Origin: Cornus controversa
Taxonomy: Eukaryota > Streptophyta > Magnoliopsida > Cornales > Cornaceae
Direction: 5' to 3'
DNA: 64,000 nucleotides
Assembly: GCA_026545225.1 (NCBI GenBank)
Contig: CM048845.1
Span: 57,326,033-57,390,032 of the forward strand
Position 1 is the first letter of the stretch. Every line of letters begins with the position of its first letter. The notes below the pieces were generated by a model. That model was not told the origin of the DNA, did no database searches, and worked only from the letters and a program-made list of their open reading frames with translations. The position numbers and the translations under genes were made by a program. This document shows positions 1 to 11,786 of the stretch, one piece after another.

Positions 1-237
1 GAATAAACTCAAACCACCAATTTTTGAAGTTATACTCACAAAGGGTTCCAAATTGAATTCTTCTATATGGCCGCTATGTGGTATACCTAAAATCAAGAAG
101 TTTAAGATATAAGAACAAGATATATACAAAAAAAAAAAAAAAAAGAATGAAAGAATTTCTAGCCTAAGAATTAAACCAGATTTAATCTTCCAATGGCGAC
201 AATTAAACCGTAGTCCCCGGCAACGGCGCCAAAATTT
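1..237 (-). mobile_element. 5' leader of a truncated gypsy element (element X)
   Basis: Read on the minus strand, this is the untranslated leader that follows the 5' LTR in this gypsy family. It matches the leaders at 13614-13909 and 54848-55132. It contains a primer binding site at 214-231 whose complement is the 3' end of plant tRNA-Asp(GTC), the primer typical of Athila-type elements. Gag and the rest of the element lie beyond the left window edge. No coding sequence is present here. Confidence 0.85.
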
Positions 238-1667
238 TGATGTGGTCGGAACTAAATTATATTGTAAACTTAATTTTGCCCTTTTTTATATCAAAATATA
301 ATTTAACCACTCGCAAGAGCACGAATCTTTGCAGATAAGGTTCTATATAGAGGGTATCGATCCCACGAGGACTAGTCGTTAATTGTCATAAAGAAAGATT
401 AATTCCACTTTAATTCTAAAAACAGGTTTTTGGTTTTGTGTTAAAAACTATTGCATAAATGAAATGACAATAAAATTAAAGAGTAAAGTTGGGAGAGAGA
501 ACTAGGGTTGGTTTCCACCACTAGCCATTCACATGTTCATAAGTGTAGCAAGCAAGGGATTCATTAATTAAATACCTAACAATGTCATTAGGCTTGTGAC
601 CTCAATGACATATCAAAAGATTAATGTGTGTGCTAACCTATCATAATCCATCTTCAACAAGTATAGCTCCTCAACCTAACTAACTACCTAATTACTCTAC
701 TCTCTAAGTGAACACTACATGCATCCAAACTACCTTGTCTTGGCATGGTCTATACAAACTAACATCACACATTCATTTAAACACCATTATCTAGCCATCA
801 TTTGCACTTCTTGTGGAATATGCAAATGTTGTGCATTCAAGTGACAAAACTTACTCTAAGACAAGAATAAATTCCATATCAAATGAATATATAAAAGAGA
901 TGTATTTGTGTACATAATCACTAGGCTAAATAATCAACATTTAATTACAAATCCCAAGAGCTACAAAGATGAACAAGTTTACATGGCTAGGGGTTGAAAC
1001 CAACACCCTAGTAGAAGAGTTAGTTGATCATGGTTGCCTTGCACCCTTCCATTGATGAAGAGAATGAAGCTTCTTGGTCTGGTTCAGCTATCCTCTTCCT
1101 CTCCCGAAGGTCTCTCTGCTGATCTTCTTGTGTGTATTGAGAGATATATGAGATATGTGGCTTTTGGTGCTTTTTATATGCTTTTTGGCTCCTTTTTCTC
1201 CTTTGGGCCCACCATATATATATATATATCATTATATATATCTCTTGTATCAAGAAGGCCCCCAAAAGTCTTGTTCAAGTCAGACAATCCCCCTAAGTCG
1301 TGCAAAAAAAAGGGATTTTATTGCAAGTGGGAGAGCAGGTGAGCAAGTGGCCAAGTGGACTCTGTAGAGTTTCGATTGATCAAAACTGAATCTCGATTGA
1401 TCGAGATTTCGATCAATCGAAATGAGATTTCGATCAATCAAAATCTCGATTGAGCGAAATCCACATCTCGATTGATCGAGATGCCTTGGCAACAATTTCT
1501 GATTTCTTCTCTTGACTGCAGAAAGCTTCCAACTTTGCTCCTTTTACTCCAATACCTGCAAAACATCAAAAACACAAAAATACCGTAAACATATCTCGGT
1601 AAACGCAAAAACAAAACTAACATATGCAATAAAGAGGGTTCAAATGCATAGAATTGAACACTTATCA
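238..1667 (-). repeat. 5' LTR of element X
   Basis: A 1430-bp LTR in minus orientation, with TG at its U3 end (1666-1667 on the complement) and CA at its inner end (238-239 complement). The inner end abuts the tRNA-Asp primer site. Its inner terminus (TGATGTGGTCGG read on plus) matches element Z and not element Y, so X and Z belong to one subfamily. It holds a TATA-like AT tract near 1214-1245 and the palindromic TCGATYRATCGA array at about 1370-1482. The outer flank begins CAGGC at 1668. Confidence 0.9.
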
Positions 1668-1720
1668 CAGGCTCAGGCCCAAAACGGACAATATCATACC
1701 ATGTGTTGGAGCGGGGTATT
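1668..1720. other. Short spacer between two gypsy pieces
   Basis: About 53 bp that match neither the LTR nor the gypsy 3' region. It may be the remaining target DNA of element X. No feature is recognised in it. Confidence 0.4.
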
Positions 1721-2326
1721 ACAATAATGTTGCGTCTAAGTTTGGGGGTGCGGTATGCTATACCACTTGCATATGCATGCAATGTTCAGTCTTTGTGTTG
1801 ATTGTCATTGTAGAGCAGTTTTTCTGTTTCTTGATATTTTCGCATGCTTACTATGATGTCTTGCTTTTTAAAGGCAGATCATTCGAATAAATGTCCAAGG
1901 TAAATGCAGCAGGTAATTAAGAACTTTAACATTGTAAATACCTGCACTTTTGCAAGCTATGTAATAGGTTAAAATGATCCACATTTTTGTTCAAATATGA
2001 ATATATACGGTTCTTGCCCTAAATTTGTCGTTAACCGCACAAATTCGCACACATGCATTTTAAACTGTGGGGTATAAGTCTGATGGAGAATTTTGTAAAT
2101 TTTTGTTTTTATTTGAACAGCTTAAAGAATTAGTTCTTCCGGTTGTTGTAAAAAAAAAAATGCAATAAGCCTTCTCACTTAATAAATCGGATCTCTATGC
2201 CTCATTAAGCATAGAGTATTCGCGTATAAGTGTGCAAGGTTAAGCAATAATAAGCGGGTGGCTTGTTTAAGCTCATCGCCTTGTAAGCTCGGTTATTAAG
2301 TCCGAGGGGTGTTTCTTCACCTAATG
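1721..2326 (+). mobile_element. Gypsy 3' untranslated-region fragment, plus strand
   Basis: This matches the 3' untranslated region of element Z (about 61095-61717) in plus orientation. It includes the internal polypurine-like motif TAAGTTTGGGGGTG at 1737-1750 and the conserved tract rich in 'ataagcgggtggcttg'. It stops abruptly at ...CACCTAATG, where the LTR of element Y begins, so it is the target into which Y or a precursor inserted. No ORF2, LTR or primer site remains. Confidence 0.75.
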
Positions 2327-3750
2327 TGATGTGGCTAAACTCGAATTATATTGTACGCTTAATTTTGTCCTTTTTCATCAAAATATAATTTAACCACTCG
2401 CAAGAGCACGAATCTTTGTAGATAAGGTATTATATAGAGGGTATCGATCCCACGAGGACTAGTCGAGATTGTCTTAAAGGAAGATTAATTCTACTTTAAT
2501 TCTAAAAATAGATTTTTGGATTTTTGTTTATAATCTATTGCATGAATGAAATGACAATAAAATAAAGAGTTGAGTTGGGAGAGAGAGCTAGGGGTGGTTT
2601 CCACCACTAGCCATTCACATGTTCATCAGTGTAGCAAGCATGGGATTCATAAATTAAATGCCTAACAATGTCATTAGGCTTGTGACCTTAATGACATATC
2701 AATGTGTGTGCTAACCTATCATAATCCATCTTCAACAAGCATAACTCTTCAACCTAACTAACTATCTAATTACCCTACTCTCTAAGTGAACACTACATGT
2801 ATCCAAACTACCTTGTCTTGGCATGGTCTATACAAGCAAACATCACACATTCATTTAAACACCATTATCTAGCCATCATTTGCACTTCTTGTGGAACATG
2901 CAAATGTTGTGCATTCAAGTGACAAAATCTACTCTAAGACAAGAATAAATTCCAAATCAAATGAATATATATATAAGAAATGTATTTGTGTACATATTCA
3001 CTAGGCTAAATAATCAACATTTAACTACAAATCCCCAAGTGCTACAAAAATGAACAAGTTTACATGGCTAGGTGTGTCAACCACACCCTAGTGGAGGAGT
3101 TAGTTGGTCATGGTAGCCTTGCACCCTTCCATTGATGAAGAAAGTGAAGCTTCTTGGTCTAGTTCAGCTCCTCTTCTTCCTCTCCCAAAAGTCTCTCCTT
3201 TGATGGTCTGATGTATATTGAGAGATATGTGAGATATGAGAGATATGACCCTTTTTGTGTGCTTTTTGGCTTCCTTTTCAACCTTGGGGCCCACCATATA
3301 TATATATATATATCAATATATATATCCCTTGTATCAAGAAGGTCCCCAAGGGTCTTGTTCAAGTCAGACAATCCCCTTAAGTCGTGCAAAAAGGGGGATT
3401 TTGTTATAAGTGGGAGAGCAGGTGAGCAAGTGGCCAAGTGGGTTCTGCAGAATCTCGATTGATCGAGATTGGATCTCGATTGATCGAGATTTCGATCAAT
3501 CGAAATGAGATCTCGATCAATCGAGATTTTGATTAATCGAGATCAACATCTCGATTGATCGAGATGCCTTTGGCTGCAATTCTGATTTTTCCTCTTCAGC
3601 TGCAAATAGCTTCAAACTTTGCTCCATTTACTCTAATACCTGTAATACATCAAAAACATAAAATACCGTAAACATATCTCGATAAACGCAAAAACGGAAC
3701 TAACATAAGCAATAAAGAGGGTTCAAATGCATAGAATTGAACACTTATCA
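2327..3750 (-). repeat. 3' LTR of element Y
   Basis: A 1424-bp LTR bounded by TG/CA and preceded on the minus strand by the polypurine tract at 3751-3764. It resembles the 13910-15349 LTR at roughly 97-98 percent by eye. It lacks 8 bp near 2700 and has a shorter TA tract. The palindromic array lies at about 3464-3566. The left flanking pentamer is TAATG (2322-2326). Confidence 0.9.
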
Positions 3751-5555
3751 CACCCCTAAACTTACATATTGCTAGTCCCTTAGCAATACGATATTACAAA
3801 AATAAAACTAACTATCTTATACAAAAGTTTAATCATGCTCAGTCATCAACTAGCTAAAAGGCGATCATTCGTTCATTTCACAGTTGGCAAATGCAAAAAG
3901 TATTACAGAACTATGTGGTCATTAGCAAAAATGGACTTGCACAAGCTATAAATAAATGACGGTCCCCACATAATGGCCAGTCCGAACAAACATATCAGTC
4001 CCGACCCCAAAATCCTCTTTGAAAAGTGAACATGAATTCTAACGCGTGGCTTTTGACATATTTGGAGAAGAAAACGAACAAATCTGTTTTTAAAAGAAAA
4101 ACTCATTGAAAACGCTCGCCACAGCCGTTCATTATCACAAAACCTTCATGATTGCTCATGTGCGGATGACCGTGCAATGCTTAGCTCTTTTTGCTTTCTT
4201 GTAAGCCCATGTAACGGCATTGGGCCAATGACTCCCAAACCAATTGGCTTTAGGGCATTAGGTGAAGAAACACCCCTCGGACTTAATAACCGAGATTACA
4301 AGGCGATGAGCATAAGCAAGCCACCCGCCTATTATTGCTCAACCTTGCACATTTATACGCGAATATTCCCTGCTTTGAGGCATAGAAATCTGGTTTATTG
4401 AGTGAGAAGGCTTATTGCAGATTTTCTCTTTTTTTTTTTTTACAACAACCGCAAGAACTTATTCTTTAAGTTGTTCAGATAAAAACAGAAATTTACAAAA
4501 TTCTCCCTCAGACTTATACCCCACAGTTTAAAATGCATGTGTGCGAATTTGTGCGTTTAAGGACAAATTTAGGGCAAGAACCATACGTGTTCGTATTTGG
4601 ACAAAAATGTAGACCGTTCTAGCCTACTATATAGCTTGCAAAAGTGTGGGTATTTACAATGTTAAAGTTCTTAACTACCTACTGCATTTACCTCAAACAT
4701 TTATTCGGATGATCTTCCTTTTAAAAAAAAAAATCAAGACATCATAGCAAGCATGCAAAAATATTAAGAAAACTGCTCTACAATGACACTCAATACTAAG
4801 ACTGAACATTGCATGCATATGCAAGTGGTATAGCACACCGCAGCCCCAAACTTATATGCAACATTGTCCGCAATGTTTGGACAAGAAGAACAAGGAAAGA
4901 AGTTACCGGGATTGTTGAATGCGACAAAAATGGTATTCCACAGTAGCGGTCATCCTACAAATAGGAAAAACCTGCACAGAACACCAACTGGATACCACGA
5001 GCATTAAAAGGAACAAAAAGTAAATAAACAGAATATAATGAAATAATTATGCACAAACGGACAATGCCAATATCACTGTATATCTATGGGTCTGAACTGG
5101 TGTTTTTCGATTGTCTAAGAGGTCTATGCGATAAGATATTGACTATCCAAGCACGCTAACGTATAGCACGCAAAGGGGCTGCCTTTCTTTATTACCGCCA
5201 TACTGTGTTGAAGCAATCTCAACAGTATTGGAAATTTAAACCAGGCGGTAATAAACGGAAATCATCAACTGAATCGCATATAACAATTAGACAAGTGGTA
5301 CTACATACATAGTCAAAGTATAGAGAACAGATATATTGACAGAAAGCAAAAATAAAGACAGTAAAGATGCACATGTTATAACCGAAAAGATAACTGTATT
5401 CCATATATATATAAAATGAGTTCAGTACCAAGCGTACATGCATCTGGAATACTCAAAAAGAAACGAAAAATGAAAGAAAACATGGCCAACATGGCCTATC
5501 AAACATATAGAAAGAAAAATACAGAAAGTAAAACAAAAAAGACAAATAAATGCAG
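3751..5555 (-). other. 3' untranslated region of element Y with two polypurine-like tracts
   Basis: About 1.8 kb between ORF2 and the 3' LTR with no convincing reading frame. Its counterpart in element Z is 60416-62229, and part is repeated at 1721-2326. The terminal polypurine tract (3751-3764, TAAGTTTAGGGGTG on the minus strand) touches the LTR. A second copy of the motif is at 4842-4855 (TAAGTTTGGGGCTG on minus). The conservation in three copies suggests a functional or structural role. Confidence 0.75.
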
Positions 5556-6778
5556 CTACTCGAGGGCGGGTGGTGGTGGTGGTGGCTCGGTGGGAGTGGA
5601 GGTGGAGGTGGAAGCTCGACCTGCGAACAGGGACTGCAGGTCCTGCCGGAAGGCTCGGAACTCGTCGAGAATCGCCCTCTGACCCTGTGCCAGAGAAGAA
5701 ATGTCCGAACGAATGCCCTCCAGCTGACTCTGCGTCACCTGGACGTGCTCGTCAAAACCCTGCTGGAGCCGCTCTACGTCAGCCGCCAGGTAGGAGTAGC
5801 CAGTCGCTAAGATGTCATGCCGCTCTGCAGGCATATCCATCTCCTCCTCCTCCATCTCCTCATCCTCGGACTCATCCCCTGCAGGCTCTCCCTCCTCCAT
5901 CTCCTCTGGGGCATCCATATCTACATCGTCAGGTGGATCGCCTTGGTGGTCCTGTCGCTCTAAGTGTCGCATCACCCTCTCCCACTGAGCAGATGTGAAG
6001 CAGGTGGGCGGTGCCAATTGAATGTCAGTCTGACTGACCGGTATACTGGCACTACTGAGAAAAGCGGCGATCAGGAAAGGAAAGGGAAGCTGCCAACTCG
6101 CTGCTCGCCTCATCCTCTTGTTGACGAGGCCATCCCAGACTTTGTACATCTGCCCCCAGATCAGCGACGGGATAGAAAACCAAGTGCCCGTGTGGAAAGC
6201 ATAGAGGCAACGGAGGAGGTCGCCCCTGCGCTCTGCCACGTGCTGCAGAGGACACGCGTTCTTGATGAGAACGATGTCCAAGAACCAAAATCTGCTCGGG
6301 CACATCAATTTGGACGTGCAATTGTGACTGGGCATGGTAAACACCCCGCCACACATGTCCATCACGATCGAGAACAGTGTCGTGTCTGTTGGGAGCGCGG
6401 CCTTGTAAAGTGGTCGACCGTCCTGGTCAACCATGTCTGGTGGCTGCTGGTGAGGGATGCCGAGCATCTGAGCAATCCAGCTCGGCGTAATCAAAATAGT
6501 GACGGTGCCCACGACCGTCTCTAGTGTATCCGGCGTGGTGCAGGAGTAGGTCATGTGATCGTAAAAGACCTGCACTAAGCGCTCGTGTGCCACGTCGGTG
6601 GGAGGCACACATAGCCAGTTGAGGCAACGCCTCCTGAGTTCGGCGACAGTCCACGCACTGTCGGGACGCCTCTCGAACTCTGCCAAGTCAAAAATCTGCT
6701 TCGGGTGAAACTTTCGAGACCGGAAGACTCGCCGGGCACGTCTCTAACTGCACCGGGGGCATTCTTCACCCTCGCCAT
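5556..6778 (-). pseudogene. ORF2, post-integrase protein of element Y (5' end frameshifted)
   Basis: The likely start is the ATG at 6776-6778, judged from element Z (59192). A missing G near 6733 throws the first residues out of frame; the open part runs from 6686 to 5556 (376 aa). The protein has a globular N-terminal half resembling what plant annotations call a putative plant transposon protein domain. This is followed by a strongly acidic Asp/Glu stretch, a predicted amphipathic coiled-coil region (Gln/Leu/Glu rich, last 70 residues) and a Pro-rich tail ending EPPPPPPALE. I see no signal peptide or membrane segment, so it does not look like an envelope protein. Its position after integrase is that of the 'env-like' ORF of Athila elements. 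The molecular function is unknown. Confidence 0.7.
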
Positions 6779-7161
6779 AGCCTCGGAACAGTCTGCACTT
6801 TATTCCAAAAATTACGTAAATAAAACTAAACTAAGGATAAACTAAAAGAAGAAAAGTGAAAATGAGGTCCTAGTCCATGATGCTGACGAGAATTCAAAAA
6901 GTCTCTCTCAAAGAGACAATGCGAGCGGATGCAATCGAAACAATGGGCCGCAGTTACAAACCGTACACTAGGCATTTGAAACATAGAGAGTGCAAAATCT
7001 CAACCCTACATGAATTCCTACCCCCCGACTCTCACAAAATTTCATTACAAACACCGCAAATGCACCCATCCAACCCAATATCATCTAACTATATTTATTA
7101 CACCGTAAAACTATCAAAAATAGCGAGAGAGTACACAAAATGTAGCCATGCATCACTTACC
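6779..7161 (-). other. Putative intron and leader upstream of ORF2 (element Y)
   Basis: On the minus strand a GC-rich leader ends at 7161 and is followed by a canonical donor GTAAGTGATG starting at 7160. A pyrimidine-rich, AT-rich stretch then leads to GTGCAG, with the acceptor AG at 6794-6793. The ORF2 ATG follows 14 nt later (6778). The implied intron is 368 nt. Element Z keeps the donor (58785) but has AAA where Y has AGA at the acceptor. This is inference from splice consensus in two copies, with no transcript evidence. Confidence 0.55.
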
Positions 7162-7410
7162 TCAAGAGGAAGAAGATGAACGGCTCAAACAGAAGAAGAC
7201 CCACTCGCAGCCGCGAAGAGAAGAGCGAGCGAGTGCTAGTGGCAGCTTTGGACGATGTCGAACGGTGGGTGATGATCGGCGATGAAAGATCACGTGCAGA
7301 ATGGTGCTTGGCGGGCTCTGGATCGCTCGGAGAAGAGAAGGAAGTCGGATGGTTCTTTTGAAATGAGAGGGAAGCCCAACGGTTTAAATAGGATTTCAGC
7401 TCACGTGCAG
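7162..7410 (-). promoter_or_regulatory. Putative internal promoter and leader exon for ORF2 (element Y)
   Basis: Read on the minus strand: CACGTG (G-box core, 7402-7407), then TATTTAAA (7383-7390), then a GC-rich pyrimidine-biased leader of about 200 nt up to the splice donor at 7160. The same elements in the same order and spacing occur in element Z (58539-58544, 58556-58563, donor 58785). Conservation of these boxes between two diverged copies supports a promoter. No transcription start is proven. Confidence 0.5.
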
Positions 7411-7421
7411 GCATCGCGTGC

Positions 7422-7803
7422 ATCTCGATTGATCGAGATGTGCATCTCGATTGATCGAGATTTCGATTAATCAAAATCCAACTTCGATCAATCGAGATTA
7501 CCTTCGATCAATCAAAATCTCTCCTTCGCTTAATCGAGCCTTTCTTTGGTGAATCGAGACTTTTAATTCGATCAATCAAAAATTTATTTAGTTTAATCGA
7601 AATTTACTTTGATTAATCGAAATTCCTCTTCGATTAATCGAAATTTCTGATCAATCGAAGACCAATCGAAATGCTAACAAAGAATACTACCTCTCAGGAC
7701 TTTTGGATTTGTAATTCTCTGCAATTTCTCGATCAATCGAGACGGAAATCTCGATCAATCGAGATCTCGATTGATCGAGATCTTGGCTTCGATCAATCGA
7801 AAT
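7422..7803 (-). repeat. Palindromic TCGATYRATCGA array between pol and ORF2 (element Y)
   Basis: About 380 bp made largely of imperfect copies of an 18-bp palindrome, ATCTCGATTGATCGAGAT, with variants such as TCGATCAATCGA, separated by short irregular spacers. It lies just upstream of the inferred ORF2 promoter. The same motif forms shorter arrays in every LTR of the family. It is neither a classic tandem repeat nor a CRISPR array, because unit orientation is symmetrical and spacing varies. Confidence 0.85.
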
Positions 7804-7974
7804 GCTCAAAAACAGTCAGCTTGAGTTATGCTTCAGGGACTTGGATTTTTTGGGAATTAGATACTACATTGCTTAGATACCAACTTTAACTTGGATTAAA
7901 GGGACATCATGGAAGCATGATAGCTACCATGGCTATGCCACCTTACACGTCTATGGCATGACGTTCGGATCGGC

Positions 7975-10900
7975 TCACGAGTCAAATATACGGGATCCGT
8001 CAAAGTGACGACATCCACGTATTCGGTGGTAACTCGGTCATCCACACATACTTTTAAGCGCTACCCATTTACTTTGAACAACGAGCCATCTTTCAAGTCC
8101 TTTAATTCCACCGCTCTGTGGGGAGCGACGGAATTAACCAAAAATGGACCATCCCAACGGGAGCGAAGTTTTCCGGGAAACAAATGGAGGCGTGAGTTGT
8201 ACAACCATACTTTTTGGCCTGGCGAAAATGTTTTGACTCGAATATTACGATCATGAAAGGCTTTGGACTTTGCCTTATAGATTTTTGCATTCTCATACGC
8301 GTCATGTCGCAATTCTTCCAATTCACTTAATTGAAGCTTTCGATTAGATCCGGCCTTTTGCATGTCAAAATTAAAAGTTTTAGTGGCCCACATAGCTTTA
8401 TGCTCCAATTCTACCGGAAGATGACACGCTTTGCCATAAACCAACCGATAAGGTGACATTCCAATGGGAGTTTTATATGCGGTTCGGTATGCCCATAATG
8501 CATCGTTTAGTCGCAATGACCAATCTTTCCGGTCAGGCCGAACAGTTTTCTGAAGAATGTTCTTAATCTCCCTATTGGATACCTCTACTTGGCCACTGTT
8601 TTGAGGATGGTATGGGGTGGCTACTTTGTGTGTGACGGAGTATTTGGTAAGTAAGGTTCGAAGGAACCGGTTACAGAAATGTTTACCTCCGTCACTGATG
8701 ATGGCCCGAGGCGTACCAAACCGGCTAAAAATATTAGCTTGAATGAATTTAACCACGACTGCGTGATCATTGGTTTTGGTAGCAACGGCCTCTATCCACT
8801 TAGATACGTAGTCTACCGCCACAAGTATGTACTCATGACCAGTAGAGGGTGGAAATGGTCCCATGAAGTCAATGCCCCACACATCAAATATCTCAATAAT
8901 AAGAATAGGGTTAAGCGGCATCATGTCCTTCCGAGACATCGCGCCGAGGCGCCGACATCGCTCACAAGAGCGGTAGAATAAATATACATCCCGATGAAGT
9001 GTTGGCCAGAAAAATCCGCATTGAAGAATTTTTGCGGCGATTTTCTTAGCACTAAAATGTCCCCCACAAACGAGTGTATGGCAAAATTTCAGAATGCTTT
9101 GGAATTCACTGTTGGGCACACACTTACGAATTATTTGATCGGGGCAATATTTGAACAATTGAGGATCGTCCCAATAATATGATCGTGATTGGGAGAGAAA
9201 ATGATCCTTCTCTTGTTTGGTCCAAGAAGATGGTATTTTACCGGTTGCCAAGTAATTAACCACATCTGCATACCAAGGGATACTCTCTTGAGAAATAGCA
9301 AAGAGTTGTTCATCCGAGAAGGAATCACAAACTGGAATGGAATTATGGAGGGATTCAACAAGAATTCTAGAAAGGTGGTCAGCCACCACATTTTTAGTTC
9401 CCTTTTTGTCCCTAATTTCAAAATTGAACTCTTGCAACAAGAGTATCCATTGGATCAACCTAGGCTTGGTGTCCTTTTTGGCCAAAAGATGCCGGAGGGC
9501 AGCATGGTCCGAATAGACAATGACCTTTGAACCTAATAAATAAGCTCGAAACTTGTCTAATGCAAATACTACCGTAAGCAACTCTTTTTCCGTTGTGGTA
9601 TAATTGATTTGAGCCTCAGAAAGGGTTTTACTCGCGTAATAAATGACATGTGAAAGTTTGTCTACTCGTTGCCCTAAGACCGCACCCATGGCATAATCGG
9701 ATGCATCACATATGATCTCAAATGGGAGAGCCCAATTTGAAGGGATTAGAATTGGGGCGGTTGTGAGCATGGTGTGGAGTTTTTCAAAAGTGTTAAGGCA
9801 CGCTTCGTCAAAGGTAAAGCAAGATTCTTTTTCAAGAAGGCGACACAAAGGCCGAGAAATCTTGCTAAAATCTTTGATGAAACGGCGATAAAAGCCCGCA
9901 TGCCCAAGGAATGAACGAATCTCTCTCACCGTTGATGGTGGAGGAAGTTTGAAAATGAGCTCAACCTTGGCTTTATCAACCTCTATTCCTCTCTTAGACA
10001 CAATGTGCCCTAGGACGATACCCTCTTGAACCATAAAGTGGCTCTTTTCCCAGCTAAGAATTAGGTTGGTCTGTCGACATCGTTTGAGAACACTAGATAG
10101 ATTTTGGAGGCATGATTCAAATGAAGGCCTAAAAATAGAAAAATCATCCATGAATACTTCCAAGAATTTTTTCATCATGTCCGAAAAGATAGACATCATA
10201 CACCGTTGAAAAGTTGCCGGTGCATTGCACAACCCAAAGGGCATGCGTCTATAAGCAAATGTGCTGAAAGGACATGTAAAGGTGGTTTTCTTTTGGTCCC
10301 TCGGGTCTATAGCAACCTGATTATAGCCGGAGTATCCATCTAAAAAGCAATAAAAACTTTACCCGGCTAATCTCTCCAATATTTGATCAATGAATGGGAG
10401 GGGGAAATGATCTTTCTGAGTGGCTGAATTTAATTTCCTATAATCTATGCACACTCTCCAGCCCATGGTGGTGCGTTGGGGAACTAATTCACCCTTTTCA
10501 TTTGGTTGCACCGTAATACCTGACTTCTTTGGAACCACTTGAGTGGGACTAACCCACTTGCTATCTGAGATGGGGTAAATAATTCCCGCATCTAGTAACT
10601 TCACCACCTCCTTCATTACAACGTCCTTCATATTTGGATTTAATCGACATTGTGCCTCCCTTGAGGTCTTTGCATCTTCTTCCAAGTGTATGTGGTGCAT
10701 ACAAATAGAAGGGTCTATTCCCTTAAGATCTGCCACACTCCATCCTATTGCTTCCTTGTGCTCTTTTAGCACTTTGATGAGTTCCATCTCTTGATCATTG
10801 GTGAGACTGGAAGTAATAATGACTGGAAGGGTCTCATTAGCACCTAAGAAAACATACTTGAGTGTAGTCGGTAGAGGCTTGAGCTCAAGTTGTGGGGGGG

Positions 10901-11021
10901 AAATTAGAGAAGGAGTTTGGGAAGTTTCGGACAAAGGAGGCAAGGGTTCCTTTAGAACTCTCCATTTAGGCACGTCCATGACAGTGTTGACATCGAGCAT
11001 TGAGTTAACTTCACAAATAGA
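7975..11021 (-). pseudogene. pol: pol: reverse transcriptase, RNase H and integrase of element Y
   Basis: One frame broken by TAA at 10359-10361 and TAG at 8061-8063. RT: the region around 10400-10460 holds WRVCIDYRKLN, and the catalytic FMDD is near 10145-10155. RNase H: acidic residues in ICDAS, EKELL, YSDH and VADH. Integrase: HHCC zinc motif (two His near 9060-9080, CERC near 8955-8965), then the D,D,E core in GIDFMGP, ISDGG and GQVEV, then a GPF-type C-terminal motif (SRWDGPF). The numbering of the 727-aa open segment starting at 10244 puts the integrase triad at D459, D518 and E554. No chromodomain follows. All catalytic residues seen are intact and both interruptions are Gln-to-stop changes. 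A 1-bp deletion near 7985 also alters the last residues relative to element Z. Confidence 0.9.
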
Positions 11022-11786
11022 TTACTCAACGTCAAAATCATCATAGTTGAAGTGATTTAGGCATGCCTCTAGAGGATCCTTGGAAAGAATAGAAGGAAGT
11101 GCTTCTTGAACAAGGTCGTCCACAACATCGACACAAAAGCACTCACTTTCGTCTTCGGATGGGTGGTGGGAAGCATTGAAGATGTTCAAGCGGACTTTCA
11201 TATTCTCGAAAGAGATGTCCATCACTCCGGTACGGCAATTAACGCAAGCGTTTGCCGTGGCCAAGAATGGACGACCTAGAATGATAGGAATATGTCGATT
11301 TGGATTTTGGACCGGTTCTGTGTCAAGGACTATGAAGTCCACCGGAAAATAGAATTTGTCCACTTGAATGATTACATCCTCAATTATGCCACGTGGTTGC
11401 TTCACCGAGCGGTCGGCGAGTTACAACACAACCGTGGTATGCTTGAGTTCCCCCAAATCTAGTTGTTGGTAAATAGAGAATGGAAGCAAATTGACACTAG
11501 CCCCTAAATCAAGAAGTGCCCTTTCAAAAGATTGATTTCCGATGGTGCACGAAATGGTCGGAGCACCCGGATCTTTGAATTTAGGAGGGGCTTGGTGTTG
11601 GAAAATGGAGCTTATCTGCTCAGTTAAGAGGACTTTCTTAGGAACATTATTCCTGGATTTGTGCTTTTGCGTGCACAAGTCCTTCAAGAATTTAGCATAG
11701 GAGGAAATTTGTCGAATAGCATCAAGGAGAGGGAGATTGATCTTTACTTGTTTGAAGATCTCCATCATGTCTTGGATTTTCTCTCC
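11022..11786 (-). pseudogene. Retropepsin-like protease region of element Y
   Basis: This is in the same frame as gag and pol, interrupted by TAA at 11421-11423 and ending at TAA 11022-11024. The active-site motif is LLDLGASVNLLP, with DLGA in place of the more usual DSGA or DTGA, a form common in plant gypsy elements. A second conserved block, IILGRPFLATA, lies downstream. The protease would cleave the Gag-Pol polyprotein in the virus-like particle. At both stops the corresponding codon in element Z is CAA (Gln). Confidence 0.85.

Noticed and set aside
214..231. Possible tRNA-Asp gene fragment
   Set aside because: Only the 3' terminal 18 nt match, at the expected distance from an LTR. It is a primer binding site. 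The same applies at 13886-13903 and 54854-54871.
1020..1367. Small frames in the LTRs, repeated near 3100-3460, 14690-15107, 53707-54065 and 62520-62868
   Set aside because: They recur in each LTR copy on both strands, span the TA tract and palindromes, and have poly-(Ile-Tyr) composition. This is non-coding LTR sequence.
5416..6524. Plus-strand frames of 86-186 aa over ORF2
   Set aside because: They are antisense shadows of the GC-rich ORF2. Similar shadows occur in element Z at 59317-60284.
5556..6778. Envelope gene interpretation of ORF2
   Set aside because: Position alone suggests it. No signal peptide, membrane anchor or cysteine pattern is visible.
7422..7803. Regularly repeated palindromes resembling a CRISPR array
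   Set aside because: The units are self-palindromic, spacing is irregular and spacers are not unique. The setting is a plant retrotransposon and no cas genes are present.
8679..9530. Plus-strand frames over pol of element Y
   Set aside because: They are antisense to RT, RNase H and integrase, which have clear catalytic motifs on the minus strand.
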